Assembly (NCBI GenBank): GCA_902523635.1
Contig: CABZAE010000007.1
Coordinates: forward strand, 1-40,335
From: an uncultured Bacteroidota bacterium
GTDB lineage: Bacteria > Bacteroidota > Bacteroidia > Flavobacteriales > Flavobacteriaceae
Length of the DNA: 40,335 bases
Direction: 5' to 3'
Translations under genes and position numbers: made by a program
The notes under the pieces: model-generated
The model's database searches: none
Seen by the model: only the letters and a program-made list of their open reading frames with translations
What the model was told of the DNA's origin: nothing
Shown: piece by piece, positions 1 through 9,948 of the stretch
Numbering within the stretch: position 1 is the first letter of the stretch
Layout of the letters: each line of letters opens with the position of its first letter

Positions 1-551
1 ATATAGATTGATGGTAATCCGACTTTATAAAATACTAGAATAAAACTTAAGAAAATAATACTTGTACCAAGATCAGGTTGAAAGGCAATAAGTATAAATG
101 GAATTAAAACTATCAAAAATGAATAAAATTGAATTTTAATTCTTTTGAGATTTGAGTTCATATCACTCAAATATTTAGCTAATGCAAGGGCAGTTATTGG
201 TTTAGCAAACTCGCTAGGTTGAAAGCTGAAACCTCCCAATTGATACCAAGCTGTTGCACCATTAATTTCTTTTCCAATAAAAAATAAGCCTAATAATGTT
301 AATATAGAAAATACGTATAGTATGCTTGAGTATTTTATAAAAAAATTAATTGGTAATAGTTGAACAAATACAAAAATAAATATTGATAGGATTACAAAAA
401 TTAATTGTTTTGAAAAGGGGTTTAATGAAAAAATCGAATCTAAGGAATAAGCCTGAGATGAAGAAAAAATATTTCCTAAACCAAGTAATATTAGTAATCC
501 GAAACTTAATATACTAATCCAGTCAATTTTAATAAGATTGATATCATTCAT
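1..551 (-). CDS. rodA: Rod-shape-determining protein RodA (SEDS glycosyltransferase), 3' end beyond window
   Basis: The N-terminal 183 residues of a polytopic membrane protein are visible; the rest lies beyond base 1. The translation starts MNDINLIKIDW and runs through several hydrophobic helices. It contains the SEDS-family signature QPSEFAKPITALALAKYL, followed by FQPDLGTS, both diagnostic of RodA/FtsW. RodA polymerises lipid II into glycan strands in the cytoplasmic membrane and works with PBP2. The start codon overlaps the end of mrdA by 8 bases (ATGAATGA), so the two are translationally coupled. RodA rather than FtsW is chosen because of the mreBCD-mrdA neighbours; the family assignment itself is secure. 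Confidence 0.93.
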   Translation of the reverse strand, partial: MNDINLIKIDWISILSFGLLILLGLGNIFSSSQAYSLDSIFSLNPFSKQLIFVILSIFIFVFVQLLPINFFIKYSSILYVFSILTLLGLFFIGKEINGATAWYQLGGFSFQPSEFAKPITALALAKYLSDMNSNLKRIKIQFYSFLIVLIPFILIAFQPDLGTSIIFLSFILVFYKVGLPSIY

Positions 552-2406
552 TTATTACAAAATTATTTTTTGTGTATGGTTTGTAATACTCATTCATTAG
601 ATTTCCATTTTTAATATACCGTTCCAAATATTTTCTTTTAACTTTTTTATTTATGTATTTTTCTACAATTAAACTAGCAATTGGTGCTGCCCATCGAGTT
701 CCCCAATATCCATTTTCAATAAATACCGCAACTGCTATTTTTGGATTATCTTTTGGTGCGAATCCCACGAAAATCGAATGATCTGTAAGCTGTTTTCTAA
801 CTCCATTAATTTTAATAAAATTTTCAGCTGTACCCGTTTTACCTACCAATTCTAAATTCTTAATTTTGGAATTCTGAGCGGTTCCTTTTTCAATTACATT
901 TAACATGCCCTCTATTACTGTTTCAAAATGTTTTTCATCGATGGTAGTGTGTTTTTTTTCTTTGTATTTAGAAAGAATACTATCATTAGAAATTTTTTTT
1001 ACAAAGTGTGGTGTAATAAACCAACCTCTATTTGCAATCGCAGCAGTCATGTTAGCTAATTGAATTGGAGTAGTTAGAATTTCTCCCTGGCCAATTCCAT
1101 TTGAAATTGTAGTGACTGCCTTCCAACTATCATTAGCATACCATCTATCATAATAATCAGACCCGGGAATTAAACCTGGCTGTCCAGTTGGATGATCATA
1201 ACCCAAATAGTTTCCAAATCCAAAACTTTTTAAGTGATTTTTCCATACATTAATTCCAATTTTCGGATTATCGAATTTTTCAATTGTTTTTTTGTAAATA
1301 CTAGCAAAATAAGTGTTACATGAATTATAAATAGCAGAATTTAAGTCACTTACAGTTCCTGTTTTATTGTGACACTTCATAAATCTATTTTTTGCATAGA
1401 AATGTCCGCCGTTACATCCGATTTTAGTTTCAGGAAAAATTACCCCCTCTTGTAGTGCTATTAAACCATTAACTAATTTAAAGGTTGAACCGGGTGGATA
1501 CATGCCTTGAAGCCCTCTGTCAAAAAGAGGTTTTCCAATGGTGTCATTTTTTAGCTTCAGGAAATTCTCGGATCTTTTCCTTCCAATTAATAGATTTGGA
1601 TCAAAATTCGGAGCATTAATTAATGATAAGATTTCACCAGTTTCGGGCTCAATTGCAATTATACTTCCAAATTTGTTTGACATTAACGAATCTCCATAAA
1701 CCTGAAGATCGAAATCAATTGTAAGATTGATATTTTTGGCTGGCTTAAAAAGTGTATCATAAATACCATCTTTGTAAGGTCCAGTTGTTCGATTGTACTT
1801 GTCTTTCTGAAAATAGCTGACACCTTTTAATCCTCTTAATTTTTTTTCGTAAGATTTTTCCACACCTTGTCGGCCAATTAGCTCTCCTGACTCATAGTAT
1901 GAGTTATCTTTAAGTTCATAATCATTCACCTCACTTATGTAACCCAAAATATTGGAGGCAGAATTTGATAAATAATTTCTGTTAGATTTTTTTCTGACAG
2001 AGAACCCTTCATATTTCCAAAGTTTCTCCTGTATTATGGCAAAGTCATTTTTTGAAATTTGAGATAAGAATACCGATGGTTTTATATTCGAATATTTCAT
2101 TGCTTTTTCTATTTTATCCAGCAATGTTATTTTGTCAATTTTTAAAATATTACAAAATTCAGTAGTATCAATCAAATTTAATTTAGATGGTACAATCATT
2201 AGGTCGTAAAAAATTTCATTACCAACAATTAATTTGTTGTTCCTGTCATATATGTACCCTCTTTCAGGAAAATTATAAACCTTCTCCACGGAATTTTTAT
2301 TGGAAAGTGTAACATCGTTAATATTAATTATTTGTATGTAAAATAGTCGAATTATGAATATTATTGACGAAAAAATAATTAAAATTGGAAGTAACTTATT
2401 TTTCAT
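544..2406 (-). CDS. mrdA: Penicillin-binding protein 2, peptidoglycan transpeptidase
   Basis: Class B PBP of 620 residues that cross-links peptidoglycan during cell elongation as the partner of RodA. One N-terminal membrane helix (about residues 5-25) is followed by a dimerisation/pedestal domain (about 45-215) and a transpeptidase domain. All three active-site motifs are present: STFK (307-310, Ser307 nucleophile), SCN (362-364) and KTG (523-525). Length is normal for the family. It overlaps mreD by 11 bases upstream and rodA by 8 bases downstream, so it sits in the middle of a tightly packed elongasome operon. Confidence 0.96.
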   Translation of the reverse strand: MKNKLLPILIIFSSIIFIIRLFYIQIININDVTLSNKNSVEKVYNFPERGYIYDRNNKLIVGNEIFYDLMIVPSKLNLIDTTEFCNILKIDKITLLDKIEKAMKYSNIKPSVFLSQISKNDFAIIQEKLWKYEGFSVRKKSNRNYLSNSASNILGYISEVNDYELKDNSYYESGELIGRQGVEKSYEKKLRGLKGVSYFQKDKYNRTTGPYKDGIYDTLFKPAKNINLTIDFDLQVYGDSLMSNKFGSIIAIEPETGEILSLINAPNFDPNLLIGRKRSENFLKLKNDTIGKPLFDRGLQGMYPPGSTFKLVNGLIALQEGVIFPETKIGCNGGHFYAKNRFMKCHNKTGTVSDLNSAIYNSCNTYFASIYKKTIEKFDNPKIGINVWKNHLKSFGFGNYLGYDHPTGQPGLIPGSDYYDRWYANDSWKAVTTISNGIGQGEILTTPIQLANMTAAIANRGWFITPHFVKKISNDSILSKYKEKKHTTIDEKHFETVIEGMLNVIEKGTAQNSKIKNLELVGKTGTAENFIKINGVRKQLTDHSIFVGFAPKDNPKIAVAVFIENGYWGTRWAAPIASLIVEKYINKKVKRKYLERYIKNGNLMNEYYKPYTKNNFVINE

Positions 2407-2917
2407 TTGAAATCATAAATAGTATTGACGCGTAACAAAAAATAATAGTTAATAGTGATGTCATTAGTGTTTTTTGCGTGACTAAAAAAATATATTTGAA
2501 ACTCAAGCTTTCAATAGAAAAAAGAAAAAAATGATGAATCAAAATCATTGATATCATGTATAAGAATTTTTGTGAAAAAGAAGATTCAGATATATAATTC
2601 CTAATTAATTTAAGACCAACTGGGTCAAAAAAACTTCCAAAAATAAACGCCATAATATATGATCTTGAAAACGCAATCGTTAAACATGCGGCAGCATTAA
2701 ACCCCAATGAATTAGAAAATAGATCTAGTGTTAATCCAAAGATAAAACTGATAGACATAAAAGTTATCTTATTTATTTTAGTTGGAAAAGTTAAAATAAA
2801 GGTAAGATATATAAGGGGATCGTACATTCCGAATAAATCAAAATTATTAAAAACTAGTCCTTGTAAAAGAATAAAAAAAACAAATCTTTTAATCACCAAA
2901 AAATAAATACGATCCAT
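2396..2917 (-). CDS. mreD: Rod shape-determining protein MreD
   Basis: Small, strongly hydrophobic protein of 173 residues with about five predicted membrane helices. MreD sequences diverge widely, so the call rests on size, topology and position exactly between mreC and mrdA. It shares one base with the mreC stop and overlaps mrdA by 11 bases. In the elongasome MreD is the integral-membrane partner of MreC and helps link cytoplasmic MreB filaments to PBP2/RodA. No catalytic motif is expected or seen. Confidence 0.88.
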   Translation of the reverse strand: MDRIYFLVIKRFVFFILLQGLVFNNFDLFGMYDPLIYLTFILTFPTKINKITFMSISFIFGLTLDLFSNSLGFNAAACLTIAFSRSYIMAFIFGSFFDPVGLKLIRNYISESSFSQKFLYMISMILIHHFFLFSIESLSFKYIFLVTQKTLMTSLLTIIFCYASILFMISNEK

Positions 2918-3777
2918 TATTTACTAATAGTTTTAAATTCTTCTCGATTTAGACTTTTAATAACATAAACATTATTTATACTACTCATATCTGTATGTAA
3001 TCTTACTTCAATATTTAAATAATTTCCAATAAAATCTGAGTATTTTATTCTGTTTTTTTCAATGTTAAGCTTATGTAGAGTATCTCTAAATTTATTCTGG
3101 TTAATTATTTTAGATACAACCCCGACGTCGATTCCCTCTGGGAAAATCAATGACATTCCGCCAGTAATTATCGAATCACCAACTTTAATGTCAGCAGTTT
3201 CAGCAATGTCATTTAAAATCAAATGTCTAGTGCTAACACCGTTCCATTCCAAAGTTCCAAAATGGGATGATCGTTTAATTTTTGCATTAATTTTTGTATT
3301 CAAATTTAAAACAGACATTACGCTTGAATAGTTTAATGAAGAATTATTAATTATTCCAACAATACCATTTTGAGAAATAACACCCATTTCTTTATCAATC
3401 CCATTACTGGTTCCAATATCTAGAACCAATTGATTTTTAAGAGATGATAAATTATTAGAGATCACCCTAGCATTCTTATATTGAAAAGTAGCATTAGTTA
3501 GAGAATCTAAAGTATAATTATCACTAGCATTTTCTAACATGTTTCTTAAAGAAAGGTTTTCTTCAACCAACTTTGTATTTAGTTTTTTTAGTTCAAAATA
3601 ACTATTAAAATTTTTAATGTTTTCTTTTGTCATGTTAGCAATGCCATTAGAAAAAACTATCACTTTAGATTTATGAAAAAAACTTGAATTAAAGATGAGT
3701 AGAAAAGAAATGATCAATAATATAAAGAAAACAAAAAAATCTTTTTTCCTTATTAAAAAATCAATGACTTTTTGCAT
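2917..3777 (-). CDS. mreC: Rod shape-determining protein MreC
   Basis: A 286-residue bitopic protein with a short cytoplasmic N terminus, one membrane helix (about residues 12-32), a coiled-coil stretch (about 55-85) and a periplasmic beta-rich domain. The domain contains typical MreC segments such as DIGTSNGIDKEMGVISQNG and GDSIITGGMSLIFPEGIDVG. MreC bridges the MreB cytoskeleton to PBP2 and activates it. It lies 12 bases downstream of mreB and directly abuts mreD. Confidence 0.94.
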   Translation of the reverse strand: MQKVIDFLIRKKDFFVFFILLIISFLLIFNSSFFHKSKVIVFSNGIANMTKENIKNFNSYFELKKLNTKLVEENLSLRNMLENASDNYTLDSLTNATFQYKNARVISNNLSSLKNQLVLDIGTSNGIDKEMGVISQNGIVGIINNSSLNYSSVMSVLNLNTKINAKIKRSSHFGTLEWNGVSTRHLILNDIAETADIKVGDSIITGGMSLIFPEGIDVGVVSKIINQNKFRDTLHKLNIEKNRIKYSDFIGNYLNIEVRLHTDMSSINNVYVIKSLNREEFKTISK

Positions 3778-3789
3778 GACATGTAACAG

Positions 3790-4818
3790 CTATTTTACCA
3801 AAACACTTTTGTATCTTTCAATATTTTTAAGTGTGATACCTGTTCCACGAACAACAGCCCTCAAAGGGTCTTCTGCAATAAAAACTGGAAGGTCAGTTTT
3901 TTTAGATAATCGTTTATCCAAACCTCTTAACATTGATCCACCACCAGCTAAATAAATACCTGTATTATATATATCTGCAGCTAGCTCGGGAGGTGTTTGA
4001 GAAAGGGTTTCCATCACAGAGTCTTCAATCCTGATTATTGATTTGTCAAGTGCTTTCGCAATTTCTCTGAAAGAAATTAAAGCTTCTTTTGGCTTTCCAG
4101 TTAACAGGTCTCTTCCTTGAACAGAAATATCATCAGGGGGGCTCTCTAGTTCATCTGATGCTGACCCTATTGTTATTTTGATTTTTTCTGCTGTTCTTTC
4201 ACCAATGAAAAGGTTGTGTTGTGTTCTCATGTAATAAATGATATCTCCAGTAAAAACATCACCTGCAACTTTTACTGATTTGTCACAAACAATTCCAGAA
4301 AGAGCTATAACTGCAATTTCAGTTGTTCCTCCACCTATGTCAACAACCATATTTCCTTTAGGTTGCATTATATCAACACCAATTCCAATTGCCGCTGCCA
4401 TTGGTTCATGAATTAAATAAACTTCCTTACCATTTACTCTTTCAGCAGATTCTCTTACCGCTCTCATTTCAACTTCAGTTATACCTGAGGGAATACATAT
4501 GACCATTTTTAATGCTGGTGTAAAAAACCTCTTTTTCAATGCGGGAATACTTTTAATTAGTAAACTTATCATCTGCTCCGAGGCATTAAAATCCGCAATT
4601 ACACCATCTTTGAGAGGTCGAACAGTCTTAATGTTTTCGTGTGTTTTACCTTGCATCAAACTTGCCTCAGCACCAACAGCAATAATTTTATCAGTTTTTT
4701 TATCGATTGCAACAATAGATGGACTGTCAACAACTACTTTATCATTGTGAATGATTAAGGTATTAGCAGTCCCAAGATCGATTGCAATAGATTCCGATAA
4801 AAAATCAAAAAATGCCAT
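3790..4818 (-). CDS. mreB: Rod shape-determining actin homologue MreB
   Basis: A 342-residue actin-fold ATPase, the normal MreB length. The phosphate-1 loop AIDLGTANTLI is near residues 12-22, the phosphate-2 segment VVDIGGGTTEIAVI is mid-protein, and the adenosine motif GIYLAGGGSMLRGLD is near the C terminus. MreB forms short membrane-bound filaments that direct the RodA/PBP2 complex around the cell. It is the first morphogene of the operon, 30 bases after purH, and its own promoter is not obvious in that gap, so co-transcription with purH is likely. Confidence 0.98.
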   Translation of the reverse strand: MAFFDFLSESIAIDLGTANTLIIHNDKVVVDSPSIVAIDKKTDKIIAVGAEASLMQGKTHENIKTVRPLKDGVIADFNASEQMISLLIKSIPALKKRFFTPALKMVICIPSGITEVEMRAVRESAERVNGKEVYLIHEPMAAAIGIGVDIMQPKGNMVVDIGGGTTEIAVIALSGIVCDKSVKVAGDVFTGDIIYYMRTQHNLFIGERTAEKIKITIGSASDELESPPDDISVQGRDLLTGKPKEALISFREIAKALDKSIIRIEDSVMETLSQTPPELAADIYNTGIYLAGGGSMLRGLDKRLSKKTDLPVFIAEDPLRAVVRGTGITLKNIERYKSVLVK

Positions 4819-4848
4819 TTTTTTTAAGAATCTACAAGTTAATAAAAA

Positions 4849-6366
4849 TTAATGTTTAAAATGACGAATTCCTGTGTGAACCATTGAAATATTATTCTTA
4901 TCGCAAAAATCAATTGACAGGTTGTCCTTTATTGATCCTCCGGGTTGAATAACTGAAGAAATGCCGTGATTATGAGCAATTTCAACACAATCTGGAAATG
5001 GAAAAAACGCATCACTTGCCATAACTGCCCCAGAAAGATCAAATTTAAAATTATTGGCTTTTTGAATTGCATGTTTTAGGGCATCTACTCTGGAAGTTTG
5101 TCCCGTGCCCGAACTTATCAATTGTTTGTTTTTAACTAAAACTATTGTATTAGATTTTGTGTGTTTGCATATTTTGGATGCAAAAAGTAAATCTTCAATT
5201 TCTTTTTTTTCTGGATTTTTTTTGGTTACTATTTTTAAATCATGCTCATTATCCGTTTTAAGGTCTTTATCTTGAACCAAAAGACCATTCAAGCATGTCC
5301 TAATATTTTTTTTGGGTAATTGAATATCATTGTATTTCAGAACTATTCTATTTTTTTTCTTTTTCAATATTTCTAAGGCAGATTCTTTATAGTTTTTGGC
5401 AAGTACAATTTCAAAAAATAACTTATCAATTTCAGTTGCAACTTCAAGATTTATTTCTTGATTAGTAATTAAAACTCCTCCAAAAGCTGAGATAGGATCA
5501 CCGGCCAGGGCGTCAAGGTAAGCTTCTTTAACTGAACTTCTAACCGATAATCCACAAGCGTTATTGTGTTTAAAAATTGCAAAAGCTAATGATTTGGGTT
5601 TAAACTCTTGTATTAAGTTAATAGCTGAGTCAATATCTAATAGGTTATTAAATGAAAGTTCTTTGCCACTTAACTGGACAAACATCTCATTCAGTTTACC
5701 AAAGAAAAATCCATCTTGATGAGGATTTTCTCCGTATCTAAGTACTTTTCCATTTCTGAAGCTTGATTTAAAAGATAAATTATTAGTGTTGAAATAATTA
5801 AATATTGCAGTATCGTAGTGTGATGAAATATTAAAAGCTTTCGCACTGTACTCTCTTCTAATTTCCAAGCTTGTTTTTCCTTGATATTTATTTAAAATAT
5901 TCAAAAATGGTTGATATTGGTCCTTTGACGAAATTGTTAAAACATCAGTAAAATTTTTTGCAGCAGCTCTAATTAACGATATTCCTCCAATATCAATTTT
6001 CTCAATGATTTCAGTTTCATCTTTGCTTAATTCAACAGTTTTTTCAAAAGGATACAAGTCGACAATGACTAAGTCTATGTTAGGAATGTCATATTTCACC
6101 ATTTCAAAATTGTCTTTTTCATTTGAGCTTCTATTTAAAATGCCTCCAAAAATTTTCGGATGTAATGTTTTTACTCTTCCTCCTAGAATCGATGGATAAG
6201 AAGTAATATCTTCAACCTTAATTACATTTATATTTAAATCAGATAAAAAAGATTCAGTACCTCCAGTTGAGTAAATTTTCACATCTAATGAATCAAGCTT
6301 TTTCGCAATTTCAGTAATTCCTTTTTTATCAAAGACTGAAATTAATGCTGATTTAATTTTTAACAT
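4849..6366 (-). CDS. purH: Bifunctional AICAR transformylase / IMP cyclohydrolase
   Basis: A 505-residue enzyme for the last two steps of de novo IMP synthesis. The N-terminal MGS-like cyclohydrolase domain shows ISVFDKKGI, YSTGGTESFL and ILGGRVKTLHPKI. The C-terminal transformylase domain shows the catalytic FKHNNACGLS segment (Lys-His of the formyl transfer site). The length is typical and no key residue is missing. It sits directly upstream of mreB on the same strand, an association that as I recall is common in Bacteroidota and that couples purine supply and morphogenesis genes in one transcript. Confidence 0.98.
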   Translation of the reverse strand: MLKIKSALISVFDKKGITEIAKKLDSLDVKIYSTGGTESFLSDLNINVIKVEDITSYPSILGGRVKTLHPKIFGGILNRSSNEKDNFEMVKYDIPNIDLVIVDLYPFEKTVELSKDETEIIEKIDIGGISLIRAAAKNFTDVLTISSKDQYQPFLNILNKYQGKTSLEIRREYSAKAFNISSHYDTAIFNYFNTNNLSFKSSFRNGKVLRYGENPHQDGFFFGKLNEMFVQLSGKELSFNNLLDIDSAINLIQEFKPKSLAFAIFKHNNACGLSVRSSVKEAYLDALAGDPISAFGGVLITNQEINLEVATEIDKLFFEIVLAKNYKESALEILKKKKNRIVLKYNDIQLPKKNIRTCLNGLLVQDKDLKTDNEHDLKIVTKKNPEKKEIEDLLFASKICKHTKSNTIVLVKNKQLISSGTGQTSRVDALKHAIQKANNFKFDLSGAVMASDAFFPFPDCVEIAHNHGISSVIQPGGSIKDNLSIDFCDKNNISMVHTGIRHFKH

Positions 6367-6434
6367 GTCAACTAGGAATATAATTAACTTAAAATTAATT
6401 ATTTAAATTAATACGTACATTCAAAGTTGATATT

Positions 6435-6893
6435 TTATTTAAAAAACTTTTTTGAAAGACTGTGATTAATTTTTTCCAAAAAAACTAAATCTTTTTTTGA
6501 AAATTGATTATAATTATTTGAATCGATATCAATTTGACCAATATTAACTTTATTTCCATTAAATATTGGAACTACAATTTCAGACTTGACTAAAATATTA
6601 CAGGAAATGTAGTTTGATTCTTTTGAAACATCCCCTGAGATATAAGGTTTATTTGATTCAGCAGTTTGTCCACAAATCCCTTTTCCGAATTGAATGTTTT
6701 TGTGTTCCGTTTCAAGACCTGCAAACGCTAAAAGCTTTAATTCTTTTTTTTGTTCATCATGAAAGTAAAATCCAACCCAGTCATATCCATCGATTTCTGA
6801 CAAAAGTGTTTCACAAATGAATTGAAGTGCTGATACCAAATCATGGTATTCATTTATTTGATTGATTATTTTTTTTAAAATTATTTTTTCCAT
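6435..6893 (-). CDS. GAF-domain protein, free methionine-(R)-sulfoxide reductase-like
   Basis: A single GAF domain of 152 residues. The pattern GKGICGQTA (Cys74), ISCN (Cys98), KSEIVVPI and GQIDIDS matches fRMsr (MsrC) enzymes, which reduce free methionine-R-sulfoxide using cysteine pairs. Two of the usual three fRMsr cysteines are visible, in the positions I would expect for the disulfide pair. The start is ATG at 6893 because an upstream in-frame extension would run back into groL. That ATG follows directly on the T-run of the groL terminator, so the gene either uses terminator read-through or has its own start not visible here. A non-catalytic GAF sensor is the alternative. Confidence 0.8.
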   Translation of the reverse strand: MEKIILKKIINQINEYHDLVSALQFICETLLSEIDGYDWVGFYFHDEQKKELKLLAFAGLETEHKNIQFGKGICGQTAESNKPYISGDVSKESNYISCNILVKSEIVVPIFNGNKVNIGQIDIDSNNYNQFSKKDLVFLEKINHSLSKKFFK

Positions 6894-6918
6894 AAAAAAA
6901 CTGCCCCTAAGGGCAGTT
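6894..6918 (-). terminator. Rho-independent terminator of groL
   Basis: On the minus strand the bases form an 8-bp perfect stem (AACTGCCC / GGGCAGTT) with a 4-base loop, followed by seven Ts. It lies 20 bases after the groL stop and ends exactly at the ATG of the GAF-domain gene. Confidence 0.85.
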
Positions 6919-6937
6919 ACATACAAAATAATTTCAT

Positions 6938-8590
<1,653 letters not shown>

Positions 8591-8869
8591 TTATACTATT
8601 GCGAGGATATCGCTTTCTCGCATAATTAAATAATCGTTATTTTCAAACTTAAGTTCGGTTCCGGAATATTTTCCATATAAAACTGTATCACCAACTTTGA
8701 GTGTAACAGGGTTATCTTTAGTTCCTGGTCCAACAGCAACTACATTGCCTTTCTGAGGTTTTTCTTTTGCAGAGTCTGGAATTATAATTCCCGATGCTGT
8801 TTTTGTTTCTGCCTCTAGCGGTAATATCATAATTCTGTCAGCGAGTGGTTTGATTTTTAATTTGCTCAT
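8591..8869 (-). CDS. groS: Co-chaperonin GroES (10 kDa)
   Basis: A 92-residue GroES with the expected N terminus [15 protein letters not shown], the mobile-loop segment [19 protein letters not shown] and the C-terminal strand motif [13 protein letters not shown]. It caps the GroEL ring. The start is ATG at 8869; an in-frame ATG at 8905 would add 12 residues that no GroES has and would lie inside the putative promoter. It is followed by groL after 18 bases. Confidence 0.98.
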   Translation of the reverse strand: MSKLKIKPLADRIMILPLEAETKTASGIIIPDSAKEKPQKGNVVAVGPGTKDNPVTLKVGDTVLYGKYSGTELKFENNDYLIMRESDILAIV

Positions 8870-8893
8870 GTTTTTTAATTTTATTAAGTGTTT

Positions 8894-8909
8894 TGCATCA
8901 ACCATGCCA
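8894..8909 (-). promoter_or_regulatory. Candidate sigma54 (-24/-12) promoter for groES-groL
   Basis: Read on the minus strand the site is TGGCATGGTTGATGCA. It keeps the invariant GG and GC at the exact sigma54 spacing and five of five bases of TGGCA. It departs from consensus TGGCACRNNNNTTGCW at two positions. A start about 12 bases on would give a leader of roughly 15 bases to the groES ATG at 8869. A sigma54 activator is encoded at 10447-11679. No good TAnnTTTG housekeeping element was found here; the best is TTCGTTTG, overlapping the -24 side. Confidence 0.5.
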
Positions 8910-8916
8910 AACGAAA

Positions 8917-8931
8917 CAATATGACATATTG
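8917..8931. promoter_or_regulatory. Perfect 15-bp palindrome upstream of groES
   Basis: CAATATG-A-CATATTG has 7-bp perfect arms around one central base. It lies 8 bases upstream of the -24 element of the candidate sigma54 promoter. It is a plausible operator or activator site; the bound protein is unknown. Confidence 0.45.
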
Positions 8932-8952
8932 ATAATTGTTAAAAATTTTTTG

Positions 8953-8965
8953 TGACAGCATGTCA
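8953..8965. promoter_or_regulatory. TGACA-N3-TGTCA palindrome between secG and groES
   Basis: The bases TGACAGCATGTCA form 5-bp inverted arms with a 3-base centre. The same arms and spacing recur at 13149-13161 in the miaB/topA divergent gap. The position, about 45-60 bases upstream of the -24 element, would suit an activator-binding site. Confidence 0.4.
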
Positions 8966-8971
8966 TTATTA

Positions 8972-9316
8972 TTAATCCTCAACGGGTATTTCAACAGGGA
9001 TTTCAAGTTCATTTTCGTCAAGAATACTTTCTTGATTTTGGGATTGAGATGGATCAAGTAATTTTGAGTCAATATTAGAGGAGCTTCTCTCAATTGTCAA
9101 GTTTGATAACAAGATTAATACTAAAAGTAATGATGCTAAAACCCATGTACTGTTGTCTAAAAAATCAGTTGTTTTTTTTACACCTCCAATTTGTTGTGTG
9201 TCTCCCCCAAAACTTGAGGAAAGGCCACCTCCCTTCGGATTCTGAACCATAATTACAAGAACTAATAGAAAACACACAGCTATTATCAGAAAAACAAAAA
9301 TTGAAAAGCTACTCAT
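8972..9316 (-). CDS. secG: Preprotein translocase subunit SecG
   Basis: A 114-residue inner-membrane protein with two helices (about residues 4-23 and 55-75). Between them is the SecG signature VMVQNPKGGGLSSSFGG-like loop (seen as IMVQNPKGGG followed by LSSSFGGDTQQIGG). The acidic C-terminal tail is typical of Bacteroidota SecG. It is a non-essential helper of the SecYEG channel, which in this organism also feeds substrates to the T9SS. Its ATG overlaps the stop of the upstream TPR-like gene by 4 bases (ATGA). Confidence 0.95.
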   Translation of the reverse strand: MSSFSIFVFLIIAVCFLLVLVIMVQNPKGGGLSSSFGGDTQQIGGVKKTTDFLDNSTWVLASLLLVLILLSNLTIERSSSNIDSKLLDPSQSQNQESILDENELEIPVEIPVED

Positions 9317-9948
9317 TTGTTATTATTTAATATCTTTTTAATCTTTTTAATTTGGTTTGCAAATAAAATGATTTTTTCTGGATATTTCAAACTTAAAATT
9401 TCATAAGCCTTTATTGCTTCTGAAAATTTTTCTTGTTTGAAGTATATTTTTGCAAGAGTTTCAGTCATAAATTCATTTTTTGAAATTTTAGAATTCTTTG
9501 TAATGTCTATATCTTCAATTTCTTTATTCAAATTCAGTTTTTGATCAGATTGGAGAAATTTATCAATTAAACTATCATTACTTGTTTTCGATTCATAATT
9601 GACAGATTTAGTTTTTTTTAACCAAGATAAAAAGGAGTTTTTATTATGTGTTGTTAGTAGGTCAAGATCTTCCTTAAATTCTTCAATTTTTTCACTTGAT
9701 GTATACTTTTCTAACGTTGTCAATTCTCTTAGCAGGGATCTATCATGAGAGCTACTTGAACACCTTTTTAATGATGAAGTAAACTTTGTGCTGTTATGAT
9801 TTTTGAAAGCGATTGATTGAACAACTTTGGCAACATTAAAATATGGATATTGATTAATAATTTTTTCAATTGCGTTAGCCTCATCCAAGCTTATAGAATT
9901 GGGGTAAACTAAAAATTCAATAAATTTTGTTTTGCTAATATCTACCAT
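9313..9948 (-). CDS. Conserved TPR-like protein of the lptE-secG cluster, function unknown
   Basis: A 211-residue soluble protein without signal peptide. The N terminus (FIEFLVYPNSISLDEANAIEKIINQYPYF) resembles a helical domain often found at this locus in Bacteroidota. The C terminus carries one clear TPR-like helix pair, LAKIYFKQEKFSEAIKAYEILSLKYPEK (residues about 165-195, shown here as the core of the repeat). The middle is low in hydrophobics and rich in Ser, Lys and Asp. It overlaps lptE by 7 bases and secG by 4, so it is co-translated with envelope-biogenesis genes. I do not recognise a specific function. Confidence 0.85.
   Translation of the reverse strand: MVDISKTKFIEFLVYPNSISLDEANAIEKIINQYPYFNVAKVVQSIAFKNHNSTKFTSSLKRCSSSSHDRSLLRELTTLEKYTSSEKIEEFKEDLDLLTTHNKNSFLSWLKKTKSVNYESKTSNDSLIDKFLQSDQKLNLNKEIEDIDITKNSKISKNEFMTETLAKIYFKQEKFSEAIKAYEILSLKYPEKIILFANQIKKIKKILNNNK

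Noticed and set aside
6394-6412. AT-only 7-bp inverted repeat ATTAATT-ATTTA-AATTAAT upstream of purH
   Set aside because: It is made only of A and T, has no T-run and no second copy, so chance in AT-rich DNA is enough to explain it.
8870-8905. Upstream ATG extension of groES at 8905
   Set aside because: It adds residues absent from all GroES proteins and would lie within the proposed promoter; ATG at 8869 gives the standard N terminus.
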